A stretch of 64,000 bases of DNA from Capnocytophaga granulosa ATCC 51502 (GCF_000411115.1 NZ_KE150242.1:490218-554217), one strand, 5' to 3'; counted from the stretch's first letter, positions 1 through 8,566 are shown. Notes: generated by a model from the letters alone, not told the origin. A program made the numbers and translations.

Positions 1-2
1 AC

Positions 3-242
3 CACCGAGGTGCACTTTCCAAATATACTACCTATGATACCAATGGAGTAGAGCAGCAACGCCAGTATTTCCTATATACCCCCTATGATAAGCGCCTAGA
101 AGAGATTGTTTATAAGGGAGATAAGGAAGAGCAAAGAACCATCTACCAGTATGATACCAAAGGACAACTCACCCAAAAAGTTACCTATGTACAGGGTAAA
201 ATAAGATACCTAACCCAAGTGAAGTATTCCTATCATTTATGA
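3..242 (+). CDS. C-terminal part of a YD-rich hypothetical protein (5' end outside window)
   Basis: An open frame enters from the left edge and ends in TGA at 240-242, giving the last 79 residues of a protein. The fragment is rich in Tyr/Asp pairs (KYTTYDTNG, YTPYDKR, YQYDTKGQ), a spacing reminiscent of YD/RHS-like or YwqK-like wall and lipoprotein repeats. The stop overlaps the next gene's start as ATGA, so the two are probably co-translated. Because only the tail is visible, the family is a guess; no catalytic motif is present. Confidence 0.6.
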   Translation, partial: HRGALSKYTTYDTNGVEQQRQYFLYTPYDKRLEEIVYKGDKEEQRTIYQYDTKGQLTQKVTYVQGKIRYLTQVKYSYHL

Positions 243-910
243 AAATACTCATTATAGAAGACGAAAAAGACCTGCTCTCTACCTTGCAAACTTTCTTGGA
301 AAAAGAAAATTTCTTGGTAGAGACTGCCCATGATTATCCTTCTGGACTCAAGAAAATAGCCGATTATGATTATGATTGTATTCTTTTAGATATCATGCTG
401 CCCAAGGGGAGTGGTATGGAGCTATTGGACGAACTTCGGACACTGAAAAGGAATACCGCTGTGCTGATCCTCTCGGCTAAGGATTCAGTGGAGGATAAGG
501 TCTTAGGGCTAGAAAAGGGAGCTGATGATTATTTAGCCAAGCCTTTCCACTTGGCAGAACTACTGGCCAGAATCAAATCTATCATTCGCCGCAAGCACCA
601 GCAAGGGGAGGACTTTATCGCTTACAAAAATGTTACACTATACCCAGAAGATAGGCGCGTGGTAGTAGCAGGCAAACCTATGACTACCAATAGAAAGGAA
701 TATGAGATGCTCTATTACTTCATGATTCGTCCAGAGAAATTAGTGGAGCGTACCACTTTGGCCGAAGCCATTTGGGGTGATGATATAGACCAAGTAGATA
801 GCTTAGACTTTATCTACTCCCAAGTGAAAAACCTACGCAAAAAACTCAAATCTTTAGGGGCAGAAATTGACTTTCAAGCGGTCTATGGTATTGGGTACAA
901 ATTGGTTTAG
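239..910 (+). CDS. OmpR/PhoB-family response regulator
   Basis: A 223-residue two-component response regulator. The receiver domain (about 1-115) has the acidic pocket E7-D8-E9, phospho-acceptor D51 in LLDIMLP, S79 and K101 in AKPF. A winged-helix DNA-binding domain of the OmpR type follows (about 125-223), ending in the usual VYGIGYKLV hairpin. It overlaps the upstream YD-rich gene by 4 bp and is 3 bp from the esterase gene. No histidine kinase is adjacent on the downstream side, unlike most regulators of this class, and the upstream tail does not look like a kinase. Target genes cannot be inferred. Confidence 0.93.
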   Translation: MKILIIEDEKDLLSTLQTFLEKENFLVETAHDYPSGLKKIADYDYDCILLDIMLPKGSGMELLDELRTLKRNTAVLILSAKDSVEDKVLGLEKGADDYLAKPFHLAELLARIKSIIRRKHQQGEDFIAYKNVTLYPEDRRVVVAGKPMTTNRKEYEMLYYFMIRPEKLVERTTLAEAIWGDDIDQVDSLDFIYSQVKNLRKKLKSLGAEIDFQAVYGIGYKLV

Positions 911-913
911 ATT

Positions 914-1408
914 ATGAGAAAAATTCTATATTTGCATGGCTTAGACAGCCACTTGCACGCCGATAGGGAAGAGGTACTTGTCCGTTATGGGGAAATTTTT
1001 GCCCCTGTCTTTGATTACAAAAATAACCCTGAGCTATTCACTCACTTATGCGAGGAATACCAAAGTATTGATGTGATTATTGGCTCCAGTGCAGGGGGGC
1101 TTATCGGCTATTTCTTAGCACAAAAGCTACAAAAGCCCTGCGCTCTTTTCAATCCTGCGCTGAACTACCAGTACGAGCTGCCCTTTGCGCCCTTTTGGGA
1201 TAAGGAGTATAGCCAATATATGCTCCTTGTCATGGGTATGCAGGACGAGGTAATTCCTTATAAGGAAAGCCTACCCATAGCCTTAGCCGACAAAACTCCT
1301 AAACAACAGATAGATATACATCTTATACAAAATCTGGGACACCTCTATCCCATTGAGATTTTCTCAAGAGAATTGAAATTTTTCTTTGGCAAAATCAGTG
1401 GTCAGTAG
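914..1408 (+). CDS. YqiA-like alpha/beta-hydrolase esterase
   Basis: A 164-residue small alpha/beta hydrolase resembling the YqiA/UPF0227 esterases. It has the oxyanion region YLHGLDS near residues 6-12, the nucleophile elbow GSSAG (57-61, Ser59), a probable acid Asp111 in GMQDEV and the catalytic His143 in NLGH. The length matches the family. It sits 3 bp after the response regulator and is likely co-transcribed with it. The last residues (GKISGQ) and the TAG stop lie in an iterated TCAGTGGTCAGT motif that also occurs in intergenic repeats, so the tail may have been acquired from a repeat. The substrate is unknown. Confidence 0.8.
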   Translation: MRKILYLHGLDSHLHADREEVLVRYGEIFAPVFDYKNNPELFTHLCEEYQSIDVIIGSSAGGLIGYFLAQKLQKPCALFNPALNYQYELPFAPFWDKEYSQYMLLVMGMQDEVIPYKESLPIALADKTPKQQIDIHLIQNLGHLYPIEIFSRELKFFFGKISGQ

Positions 1409-1440
1409 GCAGCCTAAGCTGGCGCGAGCTTGTAGCTCTT
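1396..1440. repeat. Iterated TCAGTGGTCAGT motif plus GCTGGCGCGAGCT repeat
   Basis: The end of the esterase gene runs into TCAGTGGTCAGT followed by GCTGGCGCGAGCTTG and TAGCTC (1418-1438). The same GCTGGCGCGAGCTTG block recurs at 46778, also downstream of iterated CAGTGGTCAGT motifs. The element can fold around GAGC/GCTC. It is a short dispersed repeat placed between two genes. Confidence 0.7.
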
Positions 1441-1469
1441 TATTTATAAAAAGCTTAAACTCAAAAATA

Positions 1470-3092
1470 ATGAATAAAGAAACCATCATCCAAGAAATAC
1501 TATCAAGGGTAAGTGCTACCTTTGACCGATTAGACCTCCCTAAACAACCTTATGGTAGAAATAAACTTTGGGAAGGCATCACCAATTATTTCAAAATAAA
1601 ACAACGAAAAGACAAAATAACGTTTAATTCGGGTAATCCTTCTATTACCATTAAAGACTTTGAGCAGCTTCCTGATAATTTCATAGACAATGAGTTACTT
1701 CCTGCTTTGGAAGAACAATTTACTCAAATGTTCTTCAATCCTGAGTTTTATTATTGCTTTGAGTACAAACTTACCTTAGTACTTGATTTTCTTTCTGCCT
1801 CAGGGCATCATGCCCGTAAGCAACTGCGATTGGAACATCCTGAGCGCAAGGCAGAACTCAAAGAGCGCTTGGATACCTATGTGCAAAAGGTAATCTATGA
1901 GGCTACCGAGAAAATGAAAGAGAAGGAAGTGCATACTTTCTTTGATAAACTTTTCGATTTTGAACTCACTGGCTACAGCGAGGACAAGGTGGTTGAAATC
2001 CTCAGCAAAGGAATTACTCTCATAGATCCTAAGTGGAAAAAGACTTTAGAAGAGTATCAATGGTGCTTGCTTTACTATACTAGAGTATGGAAAGAAAAGG
2101 TTTTTATGAAACTATATTACAAAGTAGAAGGAAGTGATTGGTCAAAGAAATATACACTCAAGGAAGGTTTGCAAGCAAAAGATATAGATAATGCCAAACT
2201 AAACCTATTTGTAGCACAAGCCCTTTGGCGTATCCAATACAAAAAATATAGTTGGGATGTAAAGTTTGCTTGTGAGGATTTAGAGCGTGCAGCTAAGGAA
2301 TTAGGTTCTAAAAAAGCGGTTATGTACCTCAAAGAGGGAACTGGTATCTTGCCTAACGACCTTATTCATTACAAGGATAGCGAAGTGGAATGCGATGCCA
2401 ATGATGTTTTTGCTGAAATCAGTGTGAAAATCAAACAAGAATCGGCTACAGCTTACGACAAAGCGTTGAATTTTATCATCGCCCTGCTCAAGTCTGATTT
2501 TCCTGCCAGCTACCATATCAAGTTCAGTAGTAAAGCCCCTAAACAGTTTTTACCTATCAAAGGCATTGCCAAATCACCTACTCATCGCTTCTTTGCTAAA
2601 GCACTGCAATACGAAGATTTGCGTCCTAAATTGGTAGCTTATGCCGAGGTAGCTATGAAAGAATTTCAGTGGTATAGTGATGTAGAAGAAGGCGAGAAAA
2701 GCTGTATGCCGGGCAGTTATGCCGTTTTTGGCTTAGGACTGATAGGGGAGGAGTACTTTCCCTTGGTGAGCCAATACTTTGCGCTATTGGACGACGAACA
2801 CCAAATGGTACATAAGTATTTCGTTAGTGCCCTTATAGACCGTTACGGAGTGAATGAGAAATCCTTACCGCTTATCTGCCAAGGAATCACCTCAGCACAG
2901 TTTGATATGGTATTCAAGAATTTAGAAAAAGAAATGGAAAAGCCAGAGAACAAGGAGTTACTTGCAAAATTTCTCAAAGAAAAAGAAGCCTTTTTTACGG
3001 CTAACAAAGAGCAAGGCTTCTACAAATATTACGAAGAAGATATTTATTACGCCATCTACGGCAAGCAATGGAAGAAAAAGATAAAAAATTAA
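1470..3092 (+). CDS. Uncharacterised 540-residue protein, possibly DUF6138-like
   Basis: A long hypothetical protein starting at the ATG at 1470 (MNKETIIQEI). An in-frame upstream extension to 1386 runs through the esterase end and the repeat and is unlikely to be translated. The sequence looks alpha-helical and cytosolic, with no signal peptide, transmembrane segment or recognisable catalytic motif. Near residues 405-430 it carries GSYAVFGLGLIGEEYFPLV, and its C-terminus is lysine-rich. The layout recalls the DUF6138 family, but this is from memory and weak. The following peroxidase gene begins 33 bp later and could share its transcript. Confidence 0.7.
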   Translation: MNKETIIQEILSRVSATFDRLDLPKQPYGRNKLWEGITNYFKIKQRKDKITFNSGNPSITIKDFEQLPDNFIDNELLPALEEQFTQMFFNPEFYYCFEYKLTLVLDFLSASGHHARKQLRLEHPERKAELKERLDTYVQKVIYEATEKMKEKEVHTFFDKLFDFELTGYSEDKVVEILSKGITLIDPKWKKTLEEYQWCLLYYTRVWKEKVFMKLYYKVEGSDWSKKYTLKEGLQAKDIDNAKLNLFVAQALWRIQYKKYSWDVKFACEDLERAAKELGSKKAVMYLKEGTGILPNDLIHYKDSEVECDANDVFAEISVKIKQESATAYDKALNFIIALLKSDFPASYHIKFSSKAPKQFLPIKGIAKSPTHRFFAKALQYEDLRPKLVAYAEVAMKEFQWYSDVEEGEKSCMPGSYAVFGLGLIGEEYFPLVSQYFALLDDEHQMVHKYFVSALIDRYGVNEKSLPLICQGITSAQFDMVFKNLEKEMEKPENKELLAKFLKEKEAFFTANKEQGFYKYYEEDIYYAIYGKQWKKKIKN

Positions 3093-3125
3093 CTCTAACA
3101 ACCATTAATAAATTAATAATTAAAA

Positions 3126-3683
3126 ATGAAAGTAAGTAAATTAATCCTCCTTTTCCTCATAGGAATTATGATAGGAAAAGCACAAACCAAAAAACAAATG
3201 AACGACCAAACGATTTACCAATTTGAAGTAGAGGACATTACAGGGAAAGCATTTCCACTGTCAAGTCTACAAGGCAAGAAAGTGATGATTGTCAATACTG
3301 CCTCCAAGTGCGGACTGACCCCTCAGTATAAGGAGTTAGAGGCACTCTACCAGCAGTATAAGGACAAAGATTTTGTCATCATAGGCTTTCCCGCCAATAA
3401 TTTCCTCAAACAAGAACCAGGAACCAATGAAGAGATTGCCACATTCTGTCAGGTGAATTATGGGGTAAGTTTTCCTATGATGAGCAAAATCTCTGTCAAG
3501 GGTAAGGATATGCACCCTCTCTATCAGTTTCTTACCCAGAAATCCAAGAATGGCGTCATGGACTCCAAAGTAAGCTGGAACTTCCAAAAATATCTTATCG
3601 GAAAGGACGGACACTTAGAGAAAGTTATAGATCCGAAAACCCTTCCTAATGACCCAGAAGTTATTCAGTGGATCAGTGAGTAA
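3126..3683 (+). CDS. Glutathione peroxidase-family thiol peroxidase, exported
   Basis: A 185-residue peroxidase of the Gpx fold with an N-terminal signal sequence (about 1-19), so it probably acts in the periplasm. The catalytic tetrad is visible: Cys62 in NTASKCGLTPQY (Cys, not selenocysteine), Gln96 in KQEPGTNEE, and Trp151-Asn152 in SWNFQKYL. The usual resolving cysteine of FPCNQF-type proteins is replaced (FPANNF, Ala90); Cys108 in FCQVNYG remains. The reductant is presumably thioredoxin-like rather than glutathione, which is inference from bacterial relatives. Confidence 0.9.
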   Translation: MKVSKLILLFLIGIMIGKAQTKKQMNDQTIYQFEVEDITGKAFPLSSLQGKKVMIVNTASKCGLTPQYKELEALYQQYKDKDFVIIGFPANNFLKQEPGTNEEIATFCQVNYGVSFPMMSKISVKGKDMHPLYQFLTQKSKNGVMDSKVSWNFQKYLIGKDGHLEKVIDPKTLPNDPEVIQWISE

Positions 3684-3685
3684 TG

Positions 3686-3785
3686 ATTAATGTTCAGTGC
3701 CAATAATGATTGATAAGATTTCCTTAGTGTAGAGGTACAATTTATGTAGCCTTAATGAATCATTGATCATTATTGGCATTAATCA
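3686..3785. repeat. Imperfect inverted repeat of the TGCCAATAATGA motif
   Basis: Two arms carrying TGCCAATAATGATTGAT and its reverse complement (ATCATTATTGGCATTAA) face each other across about 40 bp. They could form a hairpin at the 3' end of the peroxidase transcript. The same TTAATGCCAATAATGA word occurs near 51922 beside MITE copy 2, so it belongs to the iterated-motif family of this genome. Confidence 0.6.
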
Positions 3786-3834
3786 CTATTATTCTATTTT
3801 ACATAATATAAATTATAGGAATTTCTGATATACT

Positions 3835-3880
3835 CAAAAAGAGAGGCTAATAGTCATTGCTGACCTTAGCCTCTCAACGC
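3835..3880 (-). terminator. Rho-independent terminator of sucD
   Basis: GAGAGGCTAA (3841-3850) pairs perfectly with TTAGCCTCTC (3866-3875). On the minus strand the stem is followed by a T run (A run at 3836-3840 on the plus strand), placing it about 30 bp after the sucD stop. Confidence 0.85.
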
Positions 3881-3905
3881 TTTAATTCTAAGTATTATGT
3901 GGAAA

Positions 3906-4778
3906 TTATTTCAATACTTCTTTTACTTTTTCACCTATTTTTGCAGGTGAATCTACCACATGGATACCACATTCGCGCATGATACGCTTTTTGGCTTCAG
4001 CGGTATCTTCGCTACCTCCTACAATAGCACCAGCATGCCCCATAGTACGTCCCTTAGGAGCTGTTTCCCCAGCAATAAAGCCTACTACAGGTTTCTTGTT
4101 GCCAGTCTCTTTGATCCAGCGAGCAGCTTCCACTTCCAACTGACCTCCGATTTCACCTATCATGACTATAATTTCTGTTTCAGGATCATTCATGAAGAGT
4201 TCCACAGCTTCCTTGGTGGTAGTACCTATGATAGGGTCTCCCCCGATACCTATAGCAGTGGAAATACCCAAGCCTTGGCGTACTACTTGGTCAGCAGCCT
4301 CATAAGTCAAAGTACCTGATTTAGAGACAATACCTACCTTTCCTTTCTTGAATACGAATCCTGGCATAATACCTACTTTCGCTTCTTCTGGAGTAATTAC
4401 CCCAGGACAGTTAGGTCCTATAAGGCGACAATCTTTGTCCTTGATATAGGCAGCAACCTTTACCATGTCAGCTACAGGAATCCCCTCTGTAATGGTGATT
4501 ATTACTTTAATCCCTGCTTCGGCAGCTTCCATAATGGCATCAGCCGCAAATGCAGGTGGTACAAAGATAATAGAAGTATCCGCCCCTACTTTCTCTACCG
4601 CCTCCTTTACAGAGTTGAAAACAGGCTTTCCTAAGTGTGTTTGTCCTCCTTTGTTAGGAGTTACCCCTCCCACTACATTGGTTCCATATTGAATCATTTG
4701 CTCCGCATGGAAAGTTCCTTCACTCCCTGTAAAACCTTGTACAAGGATTTTTGAATTCTTATTTACTAATACACTCAT
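3906..4778 (-). CDS. sucD: Succinate-CoA ligase, ADP-forming, subunit alpha
   Basis: A 290-residue alpha subunit of succinyl-CoA synthetase, which interconverts succinyl-CoA and succinate with substrate-level phosphorylation in the TCA cycle. It has the CoA-binding Rossmann N-terminus ([16 protein letters not shown]), the ligase motif IGPNCPGVI, and the phospho-histidine His248 in GHAGAIVGG. The length is standard. The beta subunit sucC is not next to it here, so the two subunits are encoded apart. It is a single-gene unit with its own -7 element at 4801-4808 and a strong terminator. Confidence 0.97.
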   Translation of the reverse strand: MSVLVNKNSKILVQGFTGSEGTFHAEQMIQYGTNVVGGVTPNKGGQTHLGKPVFNSVKEAVEKVGADTSIIFVPPAFAADAIMEAAEAGIKVIITITEGIPVADMVKVAAYIKDKDCRLIGPNCPGVITPEEAKVGIMPGFVFKKGKVGIVSKSGTLTYEAADQVVRQGLGISTAIGIGGDPIIGTTTKEAVELFMNDPETEIIVMIGEIGGQLEVEAARWIKETGNKKPVVGFIAGETAPKGRTMGHAGAIVGGSEDTAEAKKRIMRECGIHVVDSPAKIGEKVKEVLK

Positions 4779-4800
4779 TGGTTTGAATTTTTTTAGAGCA

Positions 4801-4808
4801 CAAAGTTA
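4801..4808 (-). promoter_or_regulatory. Bacteroidota -7 promoter element for sucD
   Basis: Minus-strand TAACTTTG, matching TAnnTTTG, about 25 bp upstream of the sucD ATG. Confidence 0.7.
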
Positions 4809-4861
4809 CTCATTTTTTTTCAAATTTCCAAGAAAAAACGAAATAATGTTCAATGATTTGT

Positions 4862-4895
4862 GACATTAATCACTTGTCATTAGTCACTTGTCACT
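4862..4895. repeat. Iterated ATTAGTCACTTGTC motif at the dinB-like 3' end
   Basis: Four degenerate copies of a TCACTTGTCA / TCATTAGTCA word in tandem. The block ends inside the TAG stop codon (4894-4896) of the gene at 4894-5361. The same words recur at 16060 and 56794. Confidence 0.75.
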
Positions 4896-5361
4896 ATCGA
4901 AAGCTTTCTCTTCCCCAGAAGAAAGGTGGCTCTATCTGTAAGGCTCTCAGGTAAGTATAACCTTGTCCCCTATGATGACTTTCATTTTCAATAAAGTACA
5001 ATATCCATTGAGCAAAGCTAAAGGTCATTTGATAGATAGTCAGGGGTTGGGTAAAATCTCCTACTTCTTTCCATTCACGATCAAGAATTTCTGTGGCTCT
5101 ATCCCATAAAGCTAATACTTCAGCTTTGGTGGTAGGAAAATTTCCTTCTAAGAAAAGTGTATGTTTCTCTTGAAATCTTTCTTTAAAAAGATAGTCCATA
5201 ACTCTTAGAAACTCCTCTACCATCCCTGAAAAAGGACGTAGATTAGCGATGCTAAACTCAAAAAGGTCTTTCTCTGGAAAAGCCTCAATAACCTTGCGGG
5301 TCAAGGCACGTACATCTTTGAAATTGGTCAGTAGTGCCTCTGGTGTAAGTAATTCTTTCAT
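4894..5361 (-). CDS. DinB-like four-helix protein
   Basis: A 155-residue protein beginning at the ATG at 5361 (MKELLTPEAL). A longer reading would start on TTG inside the -7 promoter element, so the ATG is chosen. The sequence is all-helical, with NESHHRGQGYTYLRAL near residues 125-140, which matches the histidine-bearing last helix of the DinB/YfiT metal-dependent superfamily. Such proteins include putative thiol S-transferases; the actual substrate is unknown. It is a single-gene unit with its own promoter at 5386-5393. Confidence 0.82.
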   Translation of the reverse strand: MKELLTPEALLTNFKDVRALTRKVIEAFPEKDLFEFSIANLRPFSGMVEEFLRVMDYLFKERFQEKHTLFLEGNFPTTKAEVLALWDRATEILDREWKEVGDFTQPLTIYQMTFSFAQWILYFIENESHHRGQGYTYLRALQIEPPFFWGRESFR

Positions 5362-5385
5362 TGTTGTTATATTTAAAATTTGGTG

Positions 5386-5393
5386 CAAAGGTA
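5386..5393 (-). promoter_or_regulatory. -7 element for the DinB-like gene
   Basis: Minus-strand TACCTTTG, 25 bp before the ATG at 5361. It rules out the longer TTG-initiated reading frame. Confidence 0.75.
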
Positions 5394-5400
5394 GTATTTT

Positions 5401-6243
5401 CTATTCTTTTAGCAAGTGTACATTCTGATAAAGTTTTCTTATCTCGTCTCTTACTTCCATTAGGGCAAATCCCAACAAGTTCTTGCCACGCCACGAGGCG
5501 ATGTTATGTGCTTTCTCGTTGTCCTTGCTCAAGCCTATCCCCCAAATGGTATCCATCGGACTGGCTTCTACCAATATTTTATCATCTGTAGAGAGCAAGA
5601 AGTCCATCATTTCCTTATTCTGAGTGAATTTGTAGTAATTTCCATTCAGTACAATACTGTATTTGGCTTTGTCCCACACCTGAGGGTCAAAGTTGCGCAC
5701 TTTTCTTCCCAAGGCTTTCATCAGTTTAGGATCAGAAGTGTTCATGATTTCTTCCTCTACCTCTTCATCGCCAAACAAACGTGCTTTCTCAGCCATCATA
5801 TACTGCTCAGCACAATAATACTCATCAGCATCTACAGAAAAAGGTGAGGGTTGCCATTGTGAAAAACAAGATTCATCTACTACCTCTGCATTGGGCTTCC
5901 AAAAGAAAACAAACTTGAGCTTCTTTGCCGAATGGATAAAGGTTGCTATAGAGTATTTATAAGCGCCTTTAGGTTGCCAAACAGGAATTCCTTCGTAGTA
6001 GTAATCGGTTTCGTCATCTATATCTTGCTCATCTTCTTCCCATCTGTTGTAATGCCAAAAACAAGGATATGGAAAAAGTGCTTGATATTCCTGTTGTTGC
6101 GCTGGGGTAAGGGTCTCATACCAGTCCCAAAACTCCCATTTATAACCTTCGCCAGCGCCCATACGCCAGCCTATAGTAAATTCAGTATAAGCTGGAAATT
6201 TAATCCAAGGAGGTGTCATAAGTTCAAATGTTGGTTTCATCAT
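5401..6243 (-). CDS. NADAR (RibX/YbiA-like) domain protein
   Basis: A 280-residue protein whose second half (about 105-275) is a NADAR domain. It shows FFWKP, FSQWQPSPF, AEQYMMAEKA, RLFGD, LGRKVRNFD, VLNGNYYKFTQN, LVEASPMDTIWGIGL and WRGKNLLGFALMEVR in the canonical order. NADAR proteins are N-glycosidases or ADP-ribose-related enzymes; YbiA/RibX acts on riboflavin-pathway intermediates, and some members reverse ADP-ribosylation. The first 100 residues are Trp/Tyr/acid-rich and specific to this subfamily. Its ATG overlaps the stop of the AraC gene (ATGA), so the two are translationally coupled. Confidence 0.9.
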   Translation of the reverse strand: MMKPTFELMTPPWIKFPAYTEFTIGWRMGAGEGYKWEFWDWYETLTPAQQQEYQALFPYPCFWHYNRWEEDEQDIDDETDYYYEGIPVWQPKGAYKYSIATFIHSAKKLKFVFFWKPNAEVVDESCFSQWQPSPFSVDADEYYCAEQYMMAEKARLFGDEEVEEEIMNTSDPKLMKALGRKVRNFDPQVWDKAKYSIVLNGNYYKFTQNKEMMDFLLSTDDKILVEASPMDTIWGIGLSKDNEKAHNIASWRGKNLLGFALMEVRDEIRKLYQNVHLLKE

Positions 6244-7130
6244 AAAGTATTTTTTGTAAGTATATATTTCTTAGGGGTAGTGCCAAATTTCTTTTTAAAA
6301 GCGGCTATAAAGTGGCTAGGCATACTATAGCCGAGCTTGAGGGAGAGTTCATTGACATTGTACTGCTCGGTGGTGAGCCACTTGCGCGCTAGCTCCATTT
6401 TGTAATCAAAAAGAAAGCTATAGACGGACTCCCCATAGATTTGCTTAAAGCCACTTTTGAGCTTTTTTAAGGGAAGTCCTACCTCTTCGGCAAGCTCCTG
6501 CAACGAAGGTGGCGAAGTCATACGCTTTAGAATTATTTCTTTGGCCTTACGGATCTTCTGTACATTGTCTTCATTGGAAAGAAACGGACAAGCCTCACTC
6601 TCATTCTCCTGTCCCTTGTTAAAATACAGGCTCAATAGCTCATACACTTTTGCTTTAAGGTATAATGGATATACACTCGTATGTAGATGCATAGTGCGAA
6701 GCTGGTGCAAGATGACTGATAACTGAGGAGAAATAGCCCCAATAGTATAATATTTCTCATGCTGGCCAGAAGGAGAAAGAAAATCAATTACTCCTGATTC
6801 TTCCAAGAACAGTGAATGAAACTTTCCTATAGCAATAAAAAGCGAAAAAAGGGCTGACCCTGGTGATAATTGTACTTGTAAAGGTAATATTTCCTTAGGA
6901 TTGTACAACAAGAGACTCTCCATCTCCTTCAGAGGGAAGGTGTAATTTCCATCATGGAAAACAAAAGTAACCGCTCCCCTATCACAGAAATGAAATTGAA
7001 TGAAATTTTGTTTGATATCTTGCCTAACATCCTCATAATCATCACTTTCATTTTCTTTTTGGAAAACAAAAATTCCTTCTTCTACTTCCTGAAAAAGAGA
7101 GGTACTTTGGGCGCTATTTTTTGAGTACAT
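6240..7130 (-). CDS. AraC-family transcriptional regulator
   Basis: A 296-residue regulator. The C-terminal third (about 195-292) is a two-HTH AraC domain, with RMTSPPSLQELAEEVGL and the second helix-turn-helix LSLKLGYSMPSHFIAAFKKKFGTTPKKY. The N-terminal part is a poorly conserved sensor region. It is the first gene of a two-gene unit with the NADAR protein and is divergent from hemA. The promoter at 7231-7238 is separate from the hemA promoter. The ligand is unknown. Confidence 0.92.
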   Translation of the reverse strand: MYSKNSAQSTSLFQEVEEGIFVFQKENESDDYEDVRQDIKQNFIQFHFCDRGAVTFVFHDGNYTFPLKEMESLLLYNPKEILPLQVQLSPGSALFSLFIAIGKFHSLFLEESGVIDFLSPSGQHEKYYTIGAISPQLSVILHQLRTMHLHTSVYPLYLKAKVYELLSLYFNKGQENESEACPFLSNEDNVQKIRKAKEIILKRMTSPPSLQELAEEVGLPLKKLKSGFKQIYGESVYSFLFDYKMELARKWLTTEQYNVNELSLKLGYSMPSHFIAAFKKKFGTTPKKYILTKNTL

Positions 7131-7230
7131 AATAGAGTGTTTTTTACATTTTCTTATTTAGACTTTTTCTATATTTTAGTGGGTGATTAGTAGTAAAATA
7201 CTGATTTACAATTAGTCATAAATCAAGGTG

Positions 7231-7238
7231 CAAAGATA
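7231..7238 (-). promoter_or_regulatory. -7 element for the araC-NADAR unit
   Basis: Minus-strand TATCTTTG, implying a leader of about 90 nt before the AraC start. Confidence 0.65.
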
Positions 7239-7295
7239 GTACTTTTAGAGTAAAAAAAAGAACTTTTAGCGCTATTTTTTTTCAGAATATAACCT

Positions 7296-7303
7296 TATTT
7301 TTG
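7296..7303 (+). promoter_or_regulatory. -7 element for hemA
   Basis: TATTTTTG, 25 bp before the hemA ATG at 7328. An alternative hemA start on TTG at 7301 would lie inside this element and is therefore rejected. Confidence 0.7.
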
Positions 7304-7327
7304 CATTCGTTTTTATGGATAGATCTA

Positions 7328-8566
7328 ATGACTCAAAATACAACTCAAAAGGAAACTCATTTTTATACCATTGGAATTAGCTATAAGAAGGCAGATGCAG
7401 ATATGCGTGGGCTTTTTAGCCTTGATCAAGAACACCAAGAACGTATTCTATCACTAGCCCAAGAGGAAGGCATGGAGGGACTCGCTATCATCTCTACTTG
7501 TAACCGGACAGAACTCTATGGCTTTGCTCAACACCCTTTCCAACTTATCCAAAAACTATGTGCCCACTCCAAAGCTACCCTTGAGGATTTTGAAAAGGTA
7601 GGATACATCTACAAAAATAAGGAGGCCATCAATCACCTATTCAGTGTAGGAACAGGATTAGATAGCCAAATTTTGGGCGATTTCGAAGTGATTAGCCAAC
7701 TGAAAAAGTCCTTCGCTTTGGCTAAAAAATTCAACCTTATCAATGCTTTTATGGAACGTTTGCTCAATTGTGTAATCCAAGCCAGCAAGCGTATCAAAAA
7801 CGAAACCGAACTCTCCAGCGGTGCCACTTCCGTTTCTTTTGCTTCTGTACAGTATATCATGCAAAATGTAGCGGATATTTCCAAGAAAAATATACTACTT
7901 TTTGGTACTGGAAAGATTGGTCGCAATACTTGTGAAAACCTGATTAAGCATACCCAAAACGAACATATTACACTAATCAACCGCACCAAGGAAAAAGCGG
8001 AAGAAATTGCCGGTAAGTTTCATGTTTTAGTCAAAGATTTTAATACTTTAGTGCGTGAACTCTATCAAACAGATGTATTGGTAGTGGCCACAGGTAGCAA
8101 AACTCCTACCATTACCAAGGAGATGCTTCCTCAAGATAGAGAAATGCTCGTACTTGACCTTTCTATTCCTAAGAATGTTGCCCCTGATGTACAAGAATTG
8201 GACAAGGTAACCCTCATTCATATGGATTACCTCTCTCAAATGACTGATGATACACTGGAGCGTAGAAAGACTTTCGTACCTCAGGCACAGCAAATCATAG
8301 AGGAAATTAAGACGGAGTTTGACCAATGGCTACAAAACCGCCGCTTTGCCCCTACTATCCAAGCGCTAAAACAATCTTTGGAGGCACTCAAAGAGGGAGA
8401 AATAGACTTCCAACGTAAGAAAATAGCTGATTTTAATCAGGCGCAAGCCGATATCATTGGTGAGCGAATTATCCAAAAAATCACCACTCGCTTTATCAAT
8501 CATCTAAAAGAAACTTCTACTCCTGAAGAAAGCCTGACCTTTATGAAAGAGGTATTTGAGTTATAA
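7328..8566 (+). CDS. hemA: Glutamyl-tRNA reductase
   Basis: A 412-residue enzyme that reduces Glu-tRNA to glutamate-1-semialdehyde, the first step of C5 haem biosynthesis. The catalytic Cys58 lies in IISTCNRTELYG. An NADPH-binding Rossmann region follows (LLFGTGKIGRNTCENL, about 200-215). The C-terminal helical dimerisation domain ends in SLTFMKEVFEL. The start is placed at ATG 7328 because of the promoter position. It is monocistronic and followed by an inverted-repeat hairpin. No other haem genes are adjacent. Confidence 0.96.
   Translation: MTQNTTQKETHFYTIGISYKKADADMRGLFSLDQEHQERILSLAQEEGMEGLAIISTCNRTELYGFAQHPFQLIQKLCAHSKATLEDFEKVGYIYKNKEAINHLFSVGTGLDSQILGDFEVISQLKKSFALAKKFNLINAFMERLLNCVIQASKRIKNETELSSGATSVSFASVQYIMQNVADISKKNILLFGTGKIGRNTCENLIKHTQNEHITLINRTKEKAEEIAGKFHVLVKDFNTLVRELYQTDVLVVATGSKTPTITKEMLPQDREMLVLDLSIPKNVAPDVQELDKVTLIHMDYLSQMTDDTLERRKTFVPQAQQIIEEIKTEFDQWLQNRRFAPTIQALKQSLEALKEGEIDFQRKKIADFNQAQADIIGERIIQKITTRFINHLKETSTPEESLTFMKEVFEL

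Noticed and set aside
1386..1469. Extension of the 540-residue protein into the esterase gene
   Set aside because: The added residues read through a dispersed repeat and the previous gene's end; ATG 1470 is well placed.
3126..3683. Selenocysteine in the glutathione peroxidase
   Set aside because: The catalytic position is an ordinary Cys codon and no in-frame TGA or SECIS-like stem is present.
5362..5388. Longer DinB-like start at TTG 5388
   Set aside because: It overlaps the -7 element TACCTTTG; the ATG at 5361 is preferred.
7301..7327. hemA start on TTG 7301
   Set aside because: This codon lies inside the -7 promoter element, so it would not be transcribed fully.
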